Shown here in pieces: positions 1 to 5,321 of a stretch of 5,386 nucleotides of DNA. Made by a program: the position numbers and the translations under genes. Every line of letters begins with the position of its first letter. The first letter of the stretch is position 1. The notes beneath the pieces are model-generated. The model was not told the DNA's origin. It saw nothing but the letters and a program-made list of their open reading frames with translations, and did not search any database. The DNA comes from Candidatus Gastranaerophilales bacterium (GTDB taxonomy: Bacteria; Cyanobacteriota; Vampirovibrionia; Gastranaerophilales; Gastranaerophilaceae). The stretch covers positions 1 to 5,386 of the forward strand of contig CALURE010000113.1 in assembly GCA_944323095.1 (NCBI GenBank), read 5' to 3'.

Positions 1-78
1 CAGATCGCCGACAATAAGCACTTTCGGCTCACTAAGTTTATTTATATAAGAAATAAGCTGTTCTTTATTTATAAACAT
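1..78 (-). CDS. Partial PfkB-family kinase, probably RfaE1/HldE-type heptose-7-phosphate kinase (N-terminus only)
   Basis: Only the first 26 codons lie in the window; the gene runs off the left edge. The peptide opens with a short helical stretch (MFINKEQLISYINKL) followed by PKVLIVGDL. A hydrophobic strand ending in GD near residues 19-26 is the usual beginning of RfaE1/HldE kinases (VMVVGDVMLD in E. coli HldE). Those enzymes phosphorylate D-glycero-beta-D-manno-heptose 7-phosphate at O-1 in the supply of ADP-heptose for lipopolysaccharide core. An AAGGA at 91-95 (read on the minus strand) sits 12 bases before the ATG, a somewhat long but usable spacing. The gene lies 62 bases downstream of the metallophosphoesterase on the same strand and may share its transcript. 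Other PfkB sugar kinases, or an unrelated protein starting with a beta strand, cannot be excluded from so few residues. Confidence 0.5.
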   Translation of the reverse strand, partial: MFINKEQLISYINKLSEPKVLIVGDL

Positions 79-101
79 AAAAAATTAATATCCTTATCGA
101 A

Positions 102-129
102 ATATTAACACGAACATGACAAATATCAA
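102..129 (-). promoter_or_regulatory. Candidate sigma70-type promoter for the left-edge kinase gene
   Basis: On the minus strand, TTGATA (124-129) is followed after 16 bases by TAATAT (102-107), an acceptable -35/-10 pair in the 62-base gap before the kinase start. The -35 lies in the spacer and right arm border of an imperfect dyad at 116-138. The AT-rich background makes chance matches likely, and read-through from the upstream phosphoesterase is an alternative. Confidence 0.3.
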
Positions 130-138
130 ATTTGACAT
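116..138. repeat. Imperfect inverted repeat (operator-like dyad)
   Basis: ATGACAAAT (116-124) and ATTTGACAT (130-138) are complementary at 8 of 9 positions around a 5-base spacer. The dyad starts just downstream of the phosphoesterase stop codon and overlaps the candidate -35 of the kinase promoter. It has no GC-rich stem and no clean T-run, so a repressor or activator site is more plausible than a terminator. No function is demonstrated. Confidence 0.3.
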
Positions 139-140
139 CA

Positions 141-875
141 CTAAATATGTCTTGCATCAGGTTTTATAAGCATTTGAGCAATTTTTTCTTTACCCTCAAA
201 ATTTCTGTGCATCAGAATGTTGCAAGCCAGTTCTCTGTCATAATCAAGAAGTCTGTGTTCTATAGAAAACCCGCCGTTTTCAAAATTTGCAATAACATAG
301 CAGGCTTTTGCATCTTGCGTCATCGGTCTGCCGACACTTCCCGCATTAACAACAGTCTGCCGTCTGCTTGTCTGATATCCGCACGGCATATGAGTGTGAC
401 CGCAAAATATTACATCCGCATCAGAACAAGAAACTATTTCTTCGACTTCAGCAAGAGGCATATCTGGAAATATATTTTCATTATTTTTTCTTGGAGAACC
501 ATGCACGAGGTGAATTTTTACTCCCTCAATTTCAAATTTCAATTCAGGCGGAAGATTTCTTAAATATTTTTTTCTTTCATCTTCAATATACATAAGTTCT
601 TCCAGCAATGCGTTAGCCATGACAGGAGCATTGTCTTTTAATACAGAAATATCCTCAGGTTTCATTTCCGCAATCATTTTATCAGTATTTCCCTGAATTA
701 CAGTCCAATCAGATTTAGACCTGACGAAATCTACCATGGCTCTCGGCTGAGGCCCTGCCATAGCCAGATCTCCAAGACAAAAAACTTTTTCACACTTGTT
801 ATTTTTAATATCTTCGCAAACTTTCTCCAGAGCCTGCATATTACCGTGTAAATCAGAAATAATTGCAACTTTCAT
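141..875 (-). CDS. Calcineurin-like metallophosphoesterase (YfcE-like, Metallophos_2 type)
   Basis: This 244-residue cytosolic protein has the full set of metal-binding signatures of the calcineurin-like phosphoesterase fold: SDLHGN at 7-12 (D8, H10), LGDL at 34-37 (D36), GNTD at 62-65 (N63), LVHGSP at 123-128 (H125) and GHTH at 159-162 (H160, H162). A NAGSVGRP segment follows at 177-184, typical of the YfcE-like/Metallophos_2 branch. The family binds two divalent metals and hydrolyses phosphomonoesters or phosphodiesters; the substrate here cannot be read from sequence. No signal peptide or membrane segment is visible. The start is well supported: an AGGAGG (884-889, minus strand) lies 8 bases upstream of the ATG. 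The gene is divergent from ispG with a 43-base gap and lies upstream of the probable heptose kinase gene on the same strand. The length is slightly more than that of compact YfcE enzymes, with an insertion between GNTD and LVHGSP. Confidence 0.9.
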   Translation of the reverse strand: MKVAIISDLHGNMQALEKVCEDIKNNKCEKVFCLGDLAMAGPQPRAMVDFVRSKSDWTVIQGNTDKMIAEMKPEDISVLKDNAPVMANALLEELMYIEDERKKYLRNLPPELKFEIEGVKIHLVHGSPRKNNENIFPDMPLAEVEEIVSCSDADVIFCGHTHMPCGYQTSRRQTVVNAGSVGRPMTQDAKACYVIANFENGGFSIEHRLLDYDRELACNILMHRNFEGKEKIAQMLIKPDARHI

Positions 876-883
876 AAAAATTT

Positions 884-889
884 CCTCCT
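884..889 (-). promoter_or_regulatory. Strong ribosome binding site of the metallophosphoesterase gene
   Basis: The minus strand reads TAGGAGGAAATTTTT before the ATG at 875, giving a perfect AGGAGG with an 8-base spacer. This fixes the start and contrasts with ispG on the other side of the same intergenic region, which has none. Confidence 0.85.
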
Positions 890-906
890 AAAAAATCTTC
901 TTATGT

Positions 907-916
907 TATTATAATA
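907..916. promoter_or_regulatory. Symmetric -10-like element shared by the divergent genes
   Basis: ATTATAAT (908-915) is its own reverse complement and so presents TATAAT on both strands (910-915 plus, 908-913 minus). On the minus strand TTGATT (935-940) followed after 18 bases by TATTAT (911-916) is a possible promoter for the phosphoesterase. It lies inside the ispG coding start and would give a short leader. On the plus strand TATTAT (907-912) would place transcription start at about the A of the ispG ATG; no good -35 is visible for it. The element is certain as sequence, but its use as a promoter is inferred. Confidence 0.4.
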
Positions 917-918
917 AT

Positions 919-1974
919 ATGATAAAAAGAAGAAAATCAAAAGAGTTAACAATCGGAAATGTAAAAATTGGCGGGAATGCCCCCATCAGCGTTCAATCTA
1001 TGTGTAACACAGACACAAGAGATGTAAATTCAACCTTAAAACAGATTAGTGAAATGGCAGAACAGGGATGTGAACTTGTCAGAATAGCTATTCTTAATAA
1101 AGAAGCCGCATCAGCTGTTAAAGATATTGTAAAAAAATCTCCTGTACCGCTTATTGCAGATATACATTTTGACTACAAACTCGCATTAGAATGTATAAAT
1201 AACGGAATAGATGCACTGAGATTAAATCCTGGAAACATCGGAAAACGTGAAAATGTGGAAAAAGTCGTTAAACTTGCAAAACAACAAAAAATTCCTATAA
1301 GAATCGGGGTAAATGCAGGTTCTTTAGAAAAAACAATTGATGAACAAAACATTCCTTTATCCGAAAAAATGGTCCTGAGTGCGCTCGGACACATAAAAAT
1401 TCTTGAAGATCTGGACTTTGACCTTATTAAAGTTTCACTTAAATCTTCAGATGTTTTAACAACAATTGAGGCATACCGCTCAATTGCAGATAAAATACCT
1501 TACCCGCTGCATCTGGGAGTAACCGAAGCAGGCACATTAAAAAAAGGGTTGATAAAATCCTCAGTCGGACTTGGAACACTACTGGCAGAAGGAATAGGAG
1601 ATACAATAAGAGTTTCACTGACAGAAAATCCGATAGAAGAAGTCAGCGCAGGTTTTGAAATACTTAAAAGTCTCGGCTTAAGACAAAGAGGAGTAAACTT
1701 TATTTCTTGCCCCACCTGCGGAAGGACACAAATTGATTTAATATCTCTGGCAAAAAAGGTTGAAGAAAAATTTAAAAATCTGGACAAACCTGTAACCATT
1801 GCAACAATGGGATGCGCGGTCAATGGTCCGGGGGAAGCAAAACATGCTGATTTTGGTATCGCAGGCGGTATTGGAGAAGGAATTATTTTCAAAAAAGGAG
1901 AAATTCTCGCAAAAGTTCCGGAAGATAAACTCCTTGAAAAATTAGAAGAAATTATAACAAAATCATACAAATAA
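919..1974 (+). CDS. ispG: 4-hydroxy-3-methylbut-2-en-1-yl diphosphate synthase IspG (GcpE)
   Basis: IspG is the penultimate enzyme of the MEP isoprenoid pathway, a cytosolic [4Fe-4S] enzyme reducing MEcPP to HMBPP with electrons from flavodoxin or ferredoxin. The 351-residue product aligns along its length with E. coli IspG from the N-terminal IKRRKS...IGNVKIGG and APISVQSM (21-28), through ADIHFDYK (80-87), RLNPGNIG (101-108), RIGVNAGSLEK (128-138) and LHLGVTEAG (197-205), to the cluster domain. Cluster ligands are visible as CPTCGRTQ (C264, C267), MGCAVNGPGE (C299) and E306, with the same spacing as E. coli C270, C273, C305 and E312. It is the compact two-domain bacterial form without the plant-type insert. 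The ATG at 919 has no ribosome binding site, but no in-frame start exists between it and the upstream stop at 889-891, and the next Met (28) would delete conserved sequence. Leaderless or unassisted initiation is therefore inferred. Residue 29 is Cys where Thr is usual (SMTNT). Confidence 0.97.
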   Translation: MIKRRKSKELTIGNVKIGGNAPISVQSMCNTDTRDVNSTLKQISEMAEQGCELVRIAILNKEAASAVKDIVKKSPVPLIADIHFDYKLALECINNGIDALRLNPGNIGKRENVEKVVKLAKQQKIPIRIGVNAGSLEKTIDEQNIPLSEKMVLSALGHIKILEDLDFDLIKVSLKSSDVLTTIEAYRSIADKIPYPLHLGVTEAGTLKKGLIKSSVGLGTLLAEGIGDTIRVSLTENPIEEVSAGFEILKSLGLRQRGVNFISCPTCGRTQIDLISLAKKVEEKFKNLDKPVTIATMGCAVNGPGEAKHADFGIAGGIGEGIIFKKGEILAKVPEDKLLEKLEEIITKSYK

Positions 1975-2011
1975 TATATGGAAGATTTTTTGTAAAGAAA
2001 TTATAATATTT

Positions 2012-2039
2012 TTGTAACTGTAAAAATAAGTATTATAAT
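2012..2039 (+). promoter_or_regulatory. Sigma70-type promoter for the secreted-protein gene cluster
   Basis: TTGTAA (2012-2017) and TATAAT (2034-2039) are separated by 16 bases. Transcription would begin at about 2046, giving a leader of about 16 bases that just contains the ribosome binding site of the next gene. This is the best promoter match in the window. No GC-rich terminator hairpin lies between the ispG stop codon and this promoter, so read-through from ispG is also possible. Confidence 0.6.
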
Positions 2040-2052
2040 AATAGAGCTAACA

Positions 2053-2059
2053 GAGGTGG
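2053..2059 (+). promoter_or_regulatory. Ribosome binding site that decides the start of the 109-residue protein
   Basis: GAGGTGG lies directly before AATG. Its GAGG (2053-2056) is 5 bases from the ATG at 2062. The in-frame GTG at 2056 falls inside this Shine-Dalgarno sequence and would itself have no site, so the ATG is the likely start. Confidence 0.7.
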
Positions 2060-2061
2060 AA

Positions 2062-2391
2062 ATGAAAAAAATATTACTAATTACAGGATTAACAGCTTTA
2101 TTTGCACTCCCGTCATTTGCTGAGTACACAGAGTTGACAACTAAAGATATAACAAGTCCTGATTACCTGAAAAAACACGGTCATTCTACAGCAATAATAC
2201 AAGCTGCACAAAAATCCATTGCGCAGACTAATGGGGAAGAATACAAAAGACCTGTCGAAAAAGAATATTATAATGAACCGTTTGTAAAATATGTAAGAAA
2301 GTTTTTTATGTATATTGATCCTTCTTATGATGATCATTCATTTATGAACGATCATGATATACATACTTCTCCTTCATATGAAGATTTATAA
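2062..2391 (+). CDS. Small secreted protein of unknown function
   Basis: I do not recognise this gene. The 109-residue product begins with a clear Sec signal peptide: MKK, a hydrophobic core ILLITGLTALFAL, then PSFA with cleavage likely after A20. The mature part is about 89 residues with no transmembrane segment, no cysteine and hence no lipobox. It has an N-terminal section containing SPDYLKKHGHS (32-42), a helical AIIQAAQKSI, a charged tyrosine-rich middle (YKRPVEKEYYNEPFVKYVRK), and an acidic, His/Tyr/Asp-rich tail with DPSYDDHS (87-94) and SPSYEDL at the end. The PSY-(D/E)-D motif occurs twice in that tail. The start at 2062 rather than the GTG at 2056 is set by the ribosome binding site and signal peptide. 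It is first in a three-gene cluster of exported proteins and overlaps the next gene by 14 bases, implying coupled translation. A role with the downstream hydrolase is inferred from position only. Confidence 0.8.
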   Translation: MKKILLITGLTALFALPSFAEYTELTTKDITSPDYLKKHGHSTAIIQAAQKSIAQTNGEEYKRPVEKEYYNEPFVKYVRKFFMYIDPSYDDHSFMNDHDIHTSPSYEDL

Positions 2392-3040
2392 AAATAAAGC
2401 ATTTTCACTTCTTTTATTAGCTTTATCTTTTATGATTTTTTACTATTCCCCTGTTTTGGCAGCAAAACAGGGTAGAATAGAGTATAATACAGGCTTATTT
2501 GATTATTCCAAACTTAACGAAACTATAATAAAAAAAGAAGCTGATGAATATTTTAATCTGTTTTTAAAAACTGAAAATAAAAGGCAGAGAGAAAAATATC
2601 TTGACATTGCACTTAACAGATACTACCTGCTAACCAAAATAAACCCGTCAAATATAACATATTACGTTCAGACTGCACGGATTTATGATACAAAAAATAA
2701 ATCAAGACTTGCAAAAGAATATTTTTCAACAGCATACAACATAAATTCACAAAATCCTTTTACTAACTTCTATTTTGGAGAGTACTATTTTAAAAGACGA
2801 GATTATAAAAAAGCTCTTTATTTTTATAACAAAGCCTACAATAACGGTTATAACAATAATTACGAGCTTAATCTGCGTCTTGCTGTAATATATGAAAAAC
2901 TTGCGGATCTGGTTAACGCAAAAAAGTTTTATGAGATATCATATTCATTAAAAAGGGATAGCAGCTTACAAGAAAAAATACAATTATTAAATGAGCTAAA
3001 TTATGAAAAATCAGAATATTATAATACCATCAGGGAGTAA
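2378..3040 (+). CDS. Exported tetratricopeptide-repeat (TPR) protein
   Basis: The 220-residue product has a signal peptide (MKIYKNK, hydrophobic stretch AFSLLLLALSFMIFYY, then SPVLAA with cleavage near residue 28-29). It then has at least three TPR-like helical pairs at about 93-126, 127-160 and 161-194, showing the usual small and aromatic pattern, for example FGEYYFKRRDYKKALYFYNKAY. A preceding helix pair at about 52-88 may be a fourth. TPR arrays are protein-binding scaffolds, so an adaptor role in the periplasm is likely and no enzymatic residues are expected. I chose the ATG at 2378 over the in-frame ATG at 2354 because it gives a normal signal peptide; the longer start adds MIYILLLH before the positive n-region. 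Neither has a ribosome binding site, and the 14-base overlap with the upstream gene suggests translational coupling. The mature protein is unusually rich in Tyr, Asn and Lys. The hydrolase gene follows after 8 bases. Confidence 0.85.
   Translation: MKIYKNKAFSLLLLALSFMIFYYSPVLAAKQGRIEYNTGLFDYSKLNETIIKKEADEYFNLFLKTENKRQREKYLDIALNRYYLLTKINPSNITYYVQTARIYDTKNKSRLAKEYFSTAYNINSQNPFTNFYFGEYYFKRRDYKKALYFYNKAYNNGYNNNYELNLRLAVIYEKLADLVNAKKFYEISYSLKRDSSLQEKIQLLNELNYEKSEYYNTIRE
3033..3037 (+). promoter_or_regulatory. Ribosome binding site of the GHL10 gene, inside the TPR gene end
   Basis: GGGAG overlaps the last codons of the TPR gene and lies 11 bases upstream of the ATG at 3049. The spacing is a little long but usable. 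It supports the given start and tight operon packing. Confidence 0.6.
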
Positions 3041-3048
3041 ATACTATT

Positions 3049-5010
3049 ATGAAATTTAACAAAATACTACTACTAATAATACCGGTTATTCTATTTTTTA
3101 CAAATACCTCTTACGCATCAGATGACATAACTCCCATACTGACAGCAAGAAAATCAAATAATGAAATAAAAAATATTACCACCGAACCGGAAAATACAGC
3201 AGGCATAAATCTGGACAATTCAGATATAACAATTCCAGAAGAAGCTTCACCAGTTTTTAGCCCATACCAGCCTGCAAAAGATGAAGTAGTATTCAGTTAT
3301 ACAAAAAACCTGATAAATTCAATAGATCCCACAGCTTCAACAAACCGTGGAGGCAGTTACCTGCCGGGCGCCAGAGGGATTAACCAGCTTGTAATATATA
3401 CACCTGACTACGGGCCGCGCACTAACACAAATGAATTTGGCGCGGAAGCAATTGTTGAAGGCAATACGGTAACAGAACTGTCAGGCGCAGATTCGCTTAT
3501 TCCACCAAACGGGATAGTGATAAGCGGACACGGCAGGGCAAAAAACTGGATGAATTCAAGTATAAAAATAGGAACTAAAATATACATTGACAGAGCAACA
3601 AACCTTATTTATACCTACACAACATCAGAAAGTTTCATATTTGAATCCGAAAAGAAAATTCACGAAGCAGAACAAATGCTTGAATATTATAGAAGCATAA
3701 GCCCTGATTACAACTGGAAATTTCCTAACAGTTACATAAACGATGCTAAAAACTACTTAAAAAAAGCAAGAAAAAATCCTGATGAAGTTCAAAAATATTC
3801 ACAAGCAGCGATTGAGGCTGCAAATGATGCACTGAAAAGTGTTGTGCCTTATAAAAAAGGCGAACTTAAAGGAATATGGCTGAGACCGGTAGAAACTACT
3901 GAAAAACAAATTGAAGCAACACTTGACAGACTTGAAAATGCCGGAATTGATAATATATTTTTAGAAACATATTTCCACGGCAAAACAATATTCCCGAGCA
4001 AAACTATGGAGGCCTACGGTTTTACAACGCAGTATGAAAAATTTGAAGGGATTGACCCGCTTGAAATATGGATAAAAGAAGCACATAAACGCGGAATAAA
4101 AATCCACGTGTGGTTTGAGACTTTCTATGCAGGTCCCCAGAACCCCAAAGACAACCCTAAAAGCATCCTTGCCATGAATTCATCATGGGGAAATAAAATA
4201 AGAAAAGACGCAGATTCTTTTGAGCCTTCCAAATCCTCATCAGAACATAACGGATATTTCCTAGACCCGGCAAACCCTTATGTACAGGATTTTATAGTAA
4301 AGCTTGTTGATGAAATCATAACAAGATACAAACCTGACGGGATAAATCTTGATTATATAAGATATCCGAACTGCGTATCTTTAAATGAGGATTCCAACTG
4401 GGGTTACACAGATTATGCCAGAAATGATTTTAAAATGATATACGGTGTTGATCCTGTTGATTTAATAAAAACTGACCCTCTCTGGCTTGAATGGAATAAT
4501 TACAGACGCGAACAGATCACGAATGTGGTGAAAAAAATAGGTGAACTTGGCAGACGCAAACACACCTACATAAGCGCAGTAATTTTCCCTGACAGAAAAG
4601 CTGCACTTGATCATAAGCAGCAGGATTGGAAAACGTGGTCTACAAGAGGTTATATAAACGGTTTTACTCCTCTGTTTTTAACCTGCGATGCAAAAACAGC
4701 AAACAAAATGATGACAGATGTAATTAATGTTTCATCAGGAAACACAGACTTTTATGCCGGTCTTTTTGTAACATTTATGGGGGGAACAGATGAAGATTTA
4801 ATACGTTTGATACATGAAGCAAGAAAGGTTAACGCAAAAGGTGTAATTCTCTTTGACTATGCGCATTTAAACAACAAATATATAAATACATTATCAAGAA
4901 GTGTATTTGCATCACAGTCGCCTTTCAAGCCTAATTTCAGAATAGGACAACCCCAGCCGCAGCTGCAGACACAGGATAGAAAAGGCTGGTGGATTTTCGG
5001 AAAAGATTAA
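3049..5010 (+). CDS. Exported GHL10/DUF187 family glycosyl-hydrolase-like protein (COG1649, DigH/YngK-related)
   Basis: The 653-residue product has a Sec signal peptide (hydrophobic 6-20, cleavage near A24), then a Pro/Asn/Glu-rich linker to about 100. A domain at about 108-185 carries GARGINQLVIYTP, TNEFGAEAIVE and IPPNGIVISGHG, a pattern I associate with the N-terminal part of some secreted phosphodiester-glycosidase-like and GHL10 proteins. A helical spacer (about 198-268) leads to the GHL10 TIM-barrel domain (about 273-625). Its signatures are GIWLRP (275-280), LETYFHG (305-311), IHVWFETFY (352-360), DPANPYV (406-412), DGINLDYIRYP (430-440), SAVIFP (509-514) and LFDY (601-604). D430, D435, E306 and E357 are candidate active-site acids; none is proven. 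The family includes E. coli DigH (YddW), which cleaves denuded peptidoglycan glycan strands, so the likely substrate is cell-wall or surface polysaccharide. The C-terminus is a QPQPQLQTQ tail. It is the last gene of the cluster. Confidence 0.92.
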   Translation: MKFNKILLLIIPVILFFTNTSYASDDITPILTARKSNNEIKNITTEPENTAGINLDNSDITIPEEASPVFSPYQPAKDEVVFSYTKNLINSIDPTASTNRGGSYLPGARGINQLVIYTPDYGPRTNTNEFGAEAIVEGNTVTELSGADSLIPPNGIVISGHGRAKNWMNSSIKIGTKIYIDRATNLIYTYTTSESFIFESEKKIHEAEQMLEYYRSISPDYNWKFPNSYINDAKNYLKKARKNPDEVQKYSQAAIEAANDALKSVVPYKKGELKGIWLRPVETTEKQIEATLDRLENAGIDNIFLETYFHGKTIFPSKTMEAYGFTTQYEKFEGIDPLEIWIKEAHKRGIKIHVWFETFYAGPQNPKDNPKSILAMNSSWGNKIRKDADSFEPSKSSSEHNGYFLDPANPYVQDFIVKLVDEIITRYKPDGINLDYIRYPNCVSLNEDSNWGYTDYARNDFKMIYGVDPVDLIKTDPLWLEWNNYRREQITNVVKKIGELGRRKHTYISAVIFPDRKAALDHKQQDWKTWSTRGYINGFTPLFLTCDAKTANKMMTDVINVSSGNTDFYAGLFVTFMGGTDEDLIRLIHEARKVNAKGVILFDYAHLNNKYINTLSRSVFASQSPFKPNFRIGQPQPQLQTQDRKGWWIFGKD

Positions 5011-5024
5011 AGGCACGCAGCCTT
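5010..5024 (+). terminator. Weak hairpin directly after the GHL10 gene
   Basis: AAGGC (5010-5014) and GCCTT (5020-5024) form a 5-bp stem with a 5-base loop, starting at the last base of the stop codon. There is no following T-run, so it is at best a weak or factor-assisted end. The much stronger hairpin at 5035-5058 may be the real 3' end of the transcript. Confidence 0.25.
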
Positions 5025-5032
5025 AACTTCTA

Positions 5033-5161
5033 CACCCCCTCTCCTATGGGAGAGGGGGAACGTAGCCGTTCCATCCGCCGTCTTAGGCTTGCATGAACTT
5101 GTTCTGTCATTGTAAAAAAATGTGCCGTTCCCTCTCCTGTGGGAGAGGGCTGGGGTGAGGG
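5033..5161. repeat. REP-doublet-like element: two GC-rich hairpins in inverted orientation
   Basis: The left hairpin is CCCCCTCTCC (5035-5044), loop TATG, GGAGAGGGGG (5049-5058): a perfect 10-bp stem. The right hairpin is CCCTCTCC (5130-5137), loop TGTG, GGAGAGGG (5142-5149): 8 bp. Read toward the centre, both run CACCCC, then CCTCTCC, loop, GGAGAGGG and then GAACG; the right copy carries an extra AGC between the two C-rich blocks. They are therefore inverted copies facing each other around a spacer of about 70 bases. This is the architecture of REPIN/BIME elements, which are mobilised in trans by RAYT transposases. The CCCTCACCCC...CCTCTCCC...GGAGAGGG sequence resembles an interspersed repeat common in many bacterial genomes (from memory, not searched). 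No transposase is in the window. Confidence 0.65.
5035..5058 (+). terminator. Strong 10-bp GC hairpin, possible transcript end or 3' stabiliser
   Basis: This perfect 10-bp stem with a 4-base loop begins 24 bases after the GHL10 stop codon. No T-run follows on the plus strand, so intrinsic termination is not supported. REP-like hairpins in this position commonly protect mRNA 3' ends from exonucleases, which would suit a gene at the end of an operon. Confidence 0.35.
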
Positions 5162-5172
5162 ATAATTATCAG

Positions 5173-5269
5173 AAGATAGGAGGGTAGGAGGATTAGAGGA
5201 TAAGCTATTTAATGTAAATGGCTTACTTTCCAAGCTTCCTAGCTTCTTACCCTCTAAACTTCCTGTCTT
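5173..5269. repeat. Purine-rich octamer tandem arrays in opposed orientation
   Basis: Four consecutive octamers on the plus strand (5173-5204: AAGATAGG, AGGGTAGG, AGGATTAG, AGGATAAG) face six on the minus strand (5269 down to 5222: AAGACAGG, AAGTTTAG, AGGGTAAG, AAGCTAGG, AAGCTTGG, AAAGTAAG). The consensus is ARGNTARG. The arms pair imperfectly (5185-5204 against 5246-5265, 16 of 20 positions). A further small hairpin, AAGCTATTT (5202-5210) with AAATGGCTT (5216-5224) and one G-T pair, closes the centre. The eight-base period, not a multiple of three, argues against coding. It is not a CRISPR, because there are no unique spacers. Confidence 0.7.
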
Positions 5270-5293
5270 AAGAAAGTCACCCACCTCTTAATC

Positions 5294-5313
5294 CCCTCCC
5301 CTCAAGGGTGGGG
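5294..5313. repeat. Imperfect GC-rich hairpin
   Basis: CCCCTCCC (5294-5301) and GGGTGGGG (5306-5313) pair with one mismatch and one G-T pair around a TCAA loop. It lies between the octamer array and the ATTGCG repeat. It may be part of either repeat, or a separate small palindromic unit. Confidence 0.45.
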
Positions 5314-5321
5314 AATAGATA

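Noticed and set aside
132..595. Two plus-strand open frames opposite the phosphoesterase gene
   Set aside because: They are antisense shadows of a gene with all its catalytic motifs, and they encode no recognisable protein.
1975..2030. Intrinsic terminator after ispG
   Set aside because: T-rich runs are present, but no GC-containing stem precedes them.
2056..2061. GTG start two codons upstream for the 109-residue protein
   Set aside because: The GTG is part of the Shine-Dalgarno sequence for the ATG at 2062, which gives a standard signal peptide.
1173..2337. Minus-strand open frames opposite ispG and the small secreted gene
   Set aside because: They are antisense shadows; the plus-strand genes are supported by family motifs or by a signal peptide with a ribosome binding site.
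2354..2377. Earlier ATG for the TPR protein
   Set aside because: It adds a hydrophobic segment before the positive n-region and so spoils the signal peptide. It also has no better ribosome binding site.
5111..5149. Leftward intrinsic terminator from the right GC hairpin and the T-run on the minus strand
   Set aside because: The T-run starts about 12 bases after the stem rather than directly after it, and no leftward gene is visible to its right in this window.
5173..5269. CRISPR-like array
   Set aside because: The units are contiguous octamers without spacers, and they change orientation in the middle.
5030..5284. Minus-strand open frame of 84 codons
   Set aside because: Its translation (KKLGSLES, YPSPQPSPTGEG, SPSPIGEG) is exactly the octamer and GC-hairpin repeats read in frame. 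Peptides of this kind are familiar spurious calls. It has no ribosome binding site or domain.
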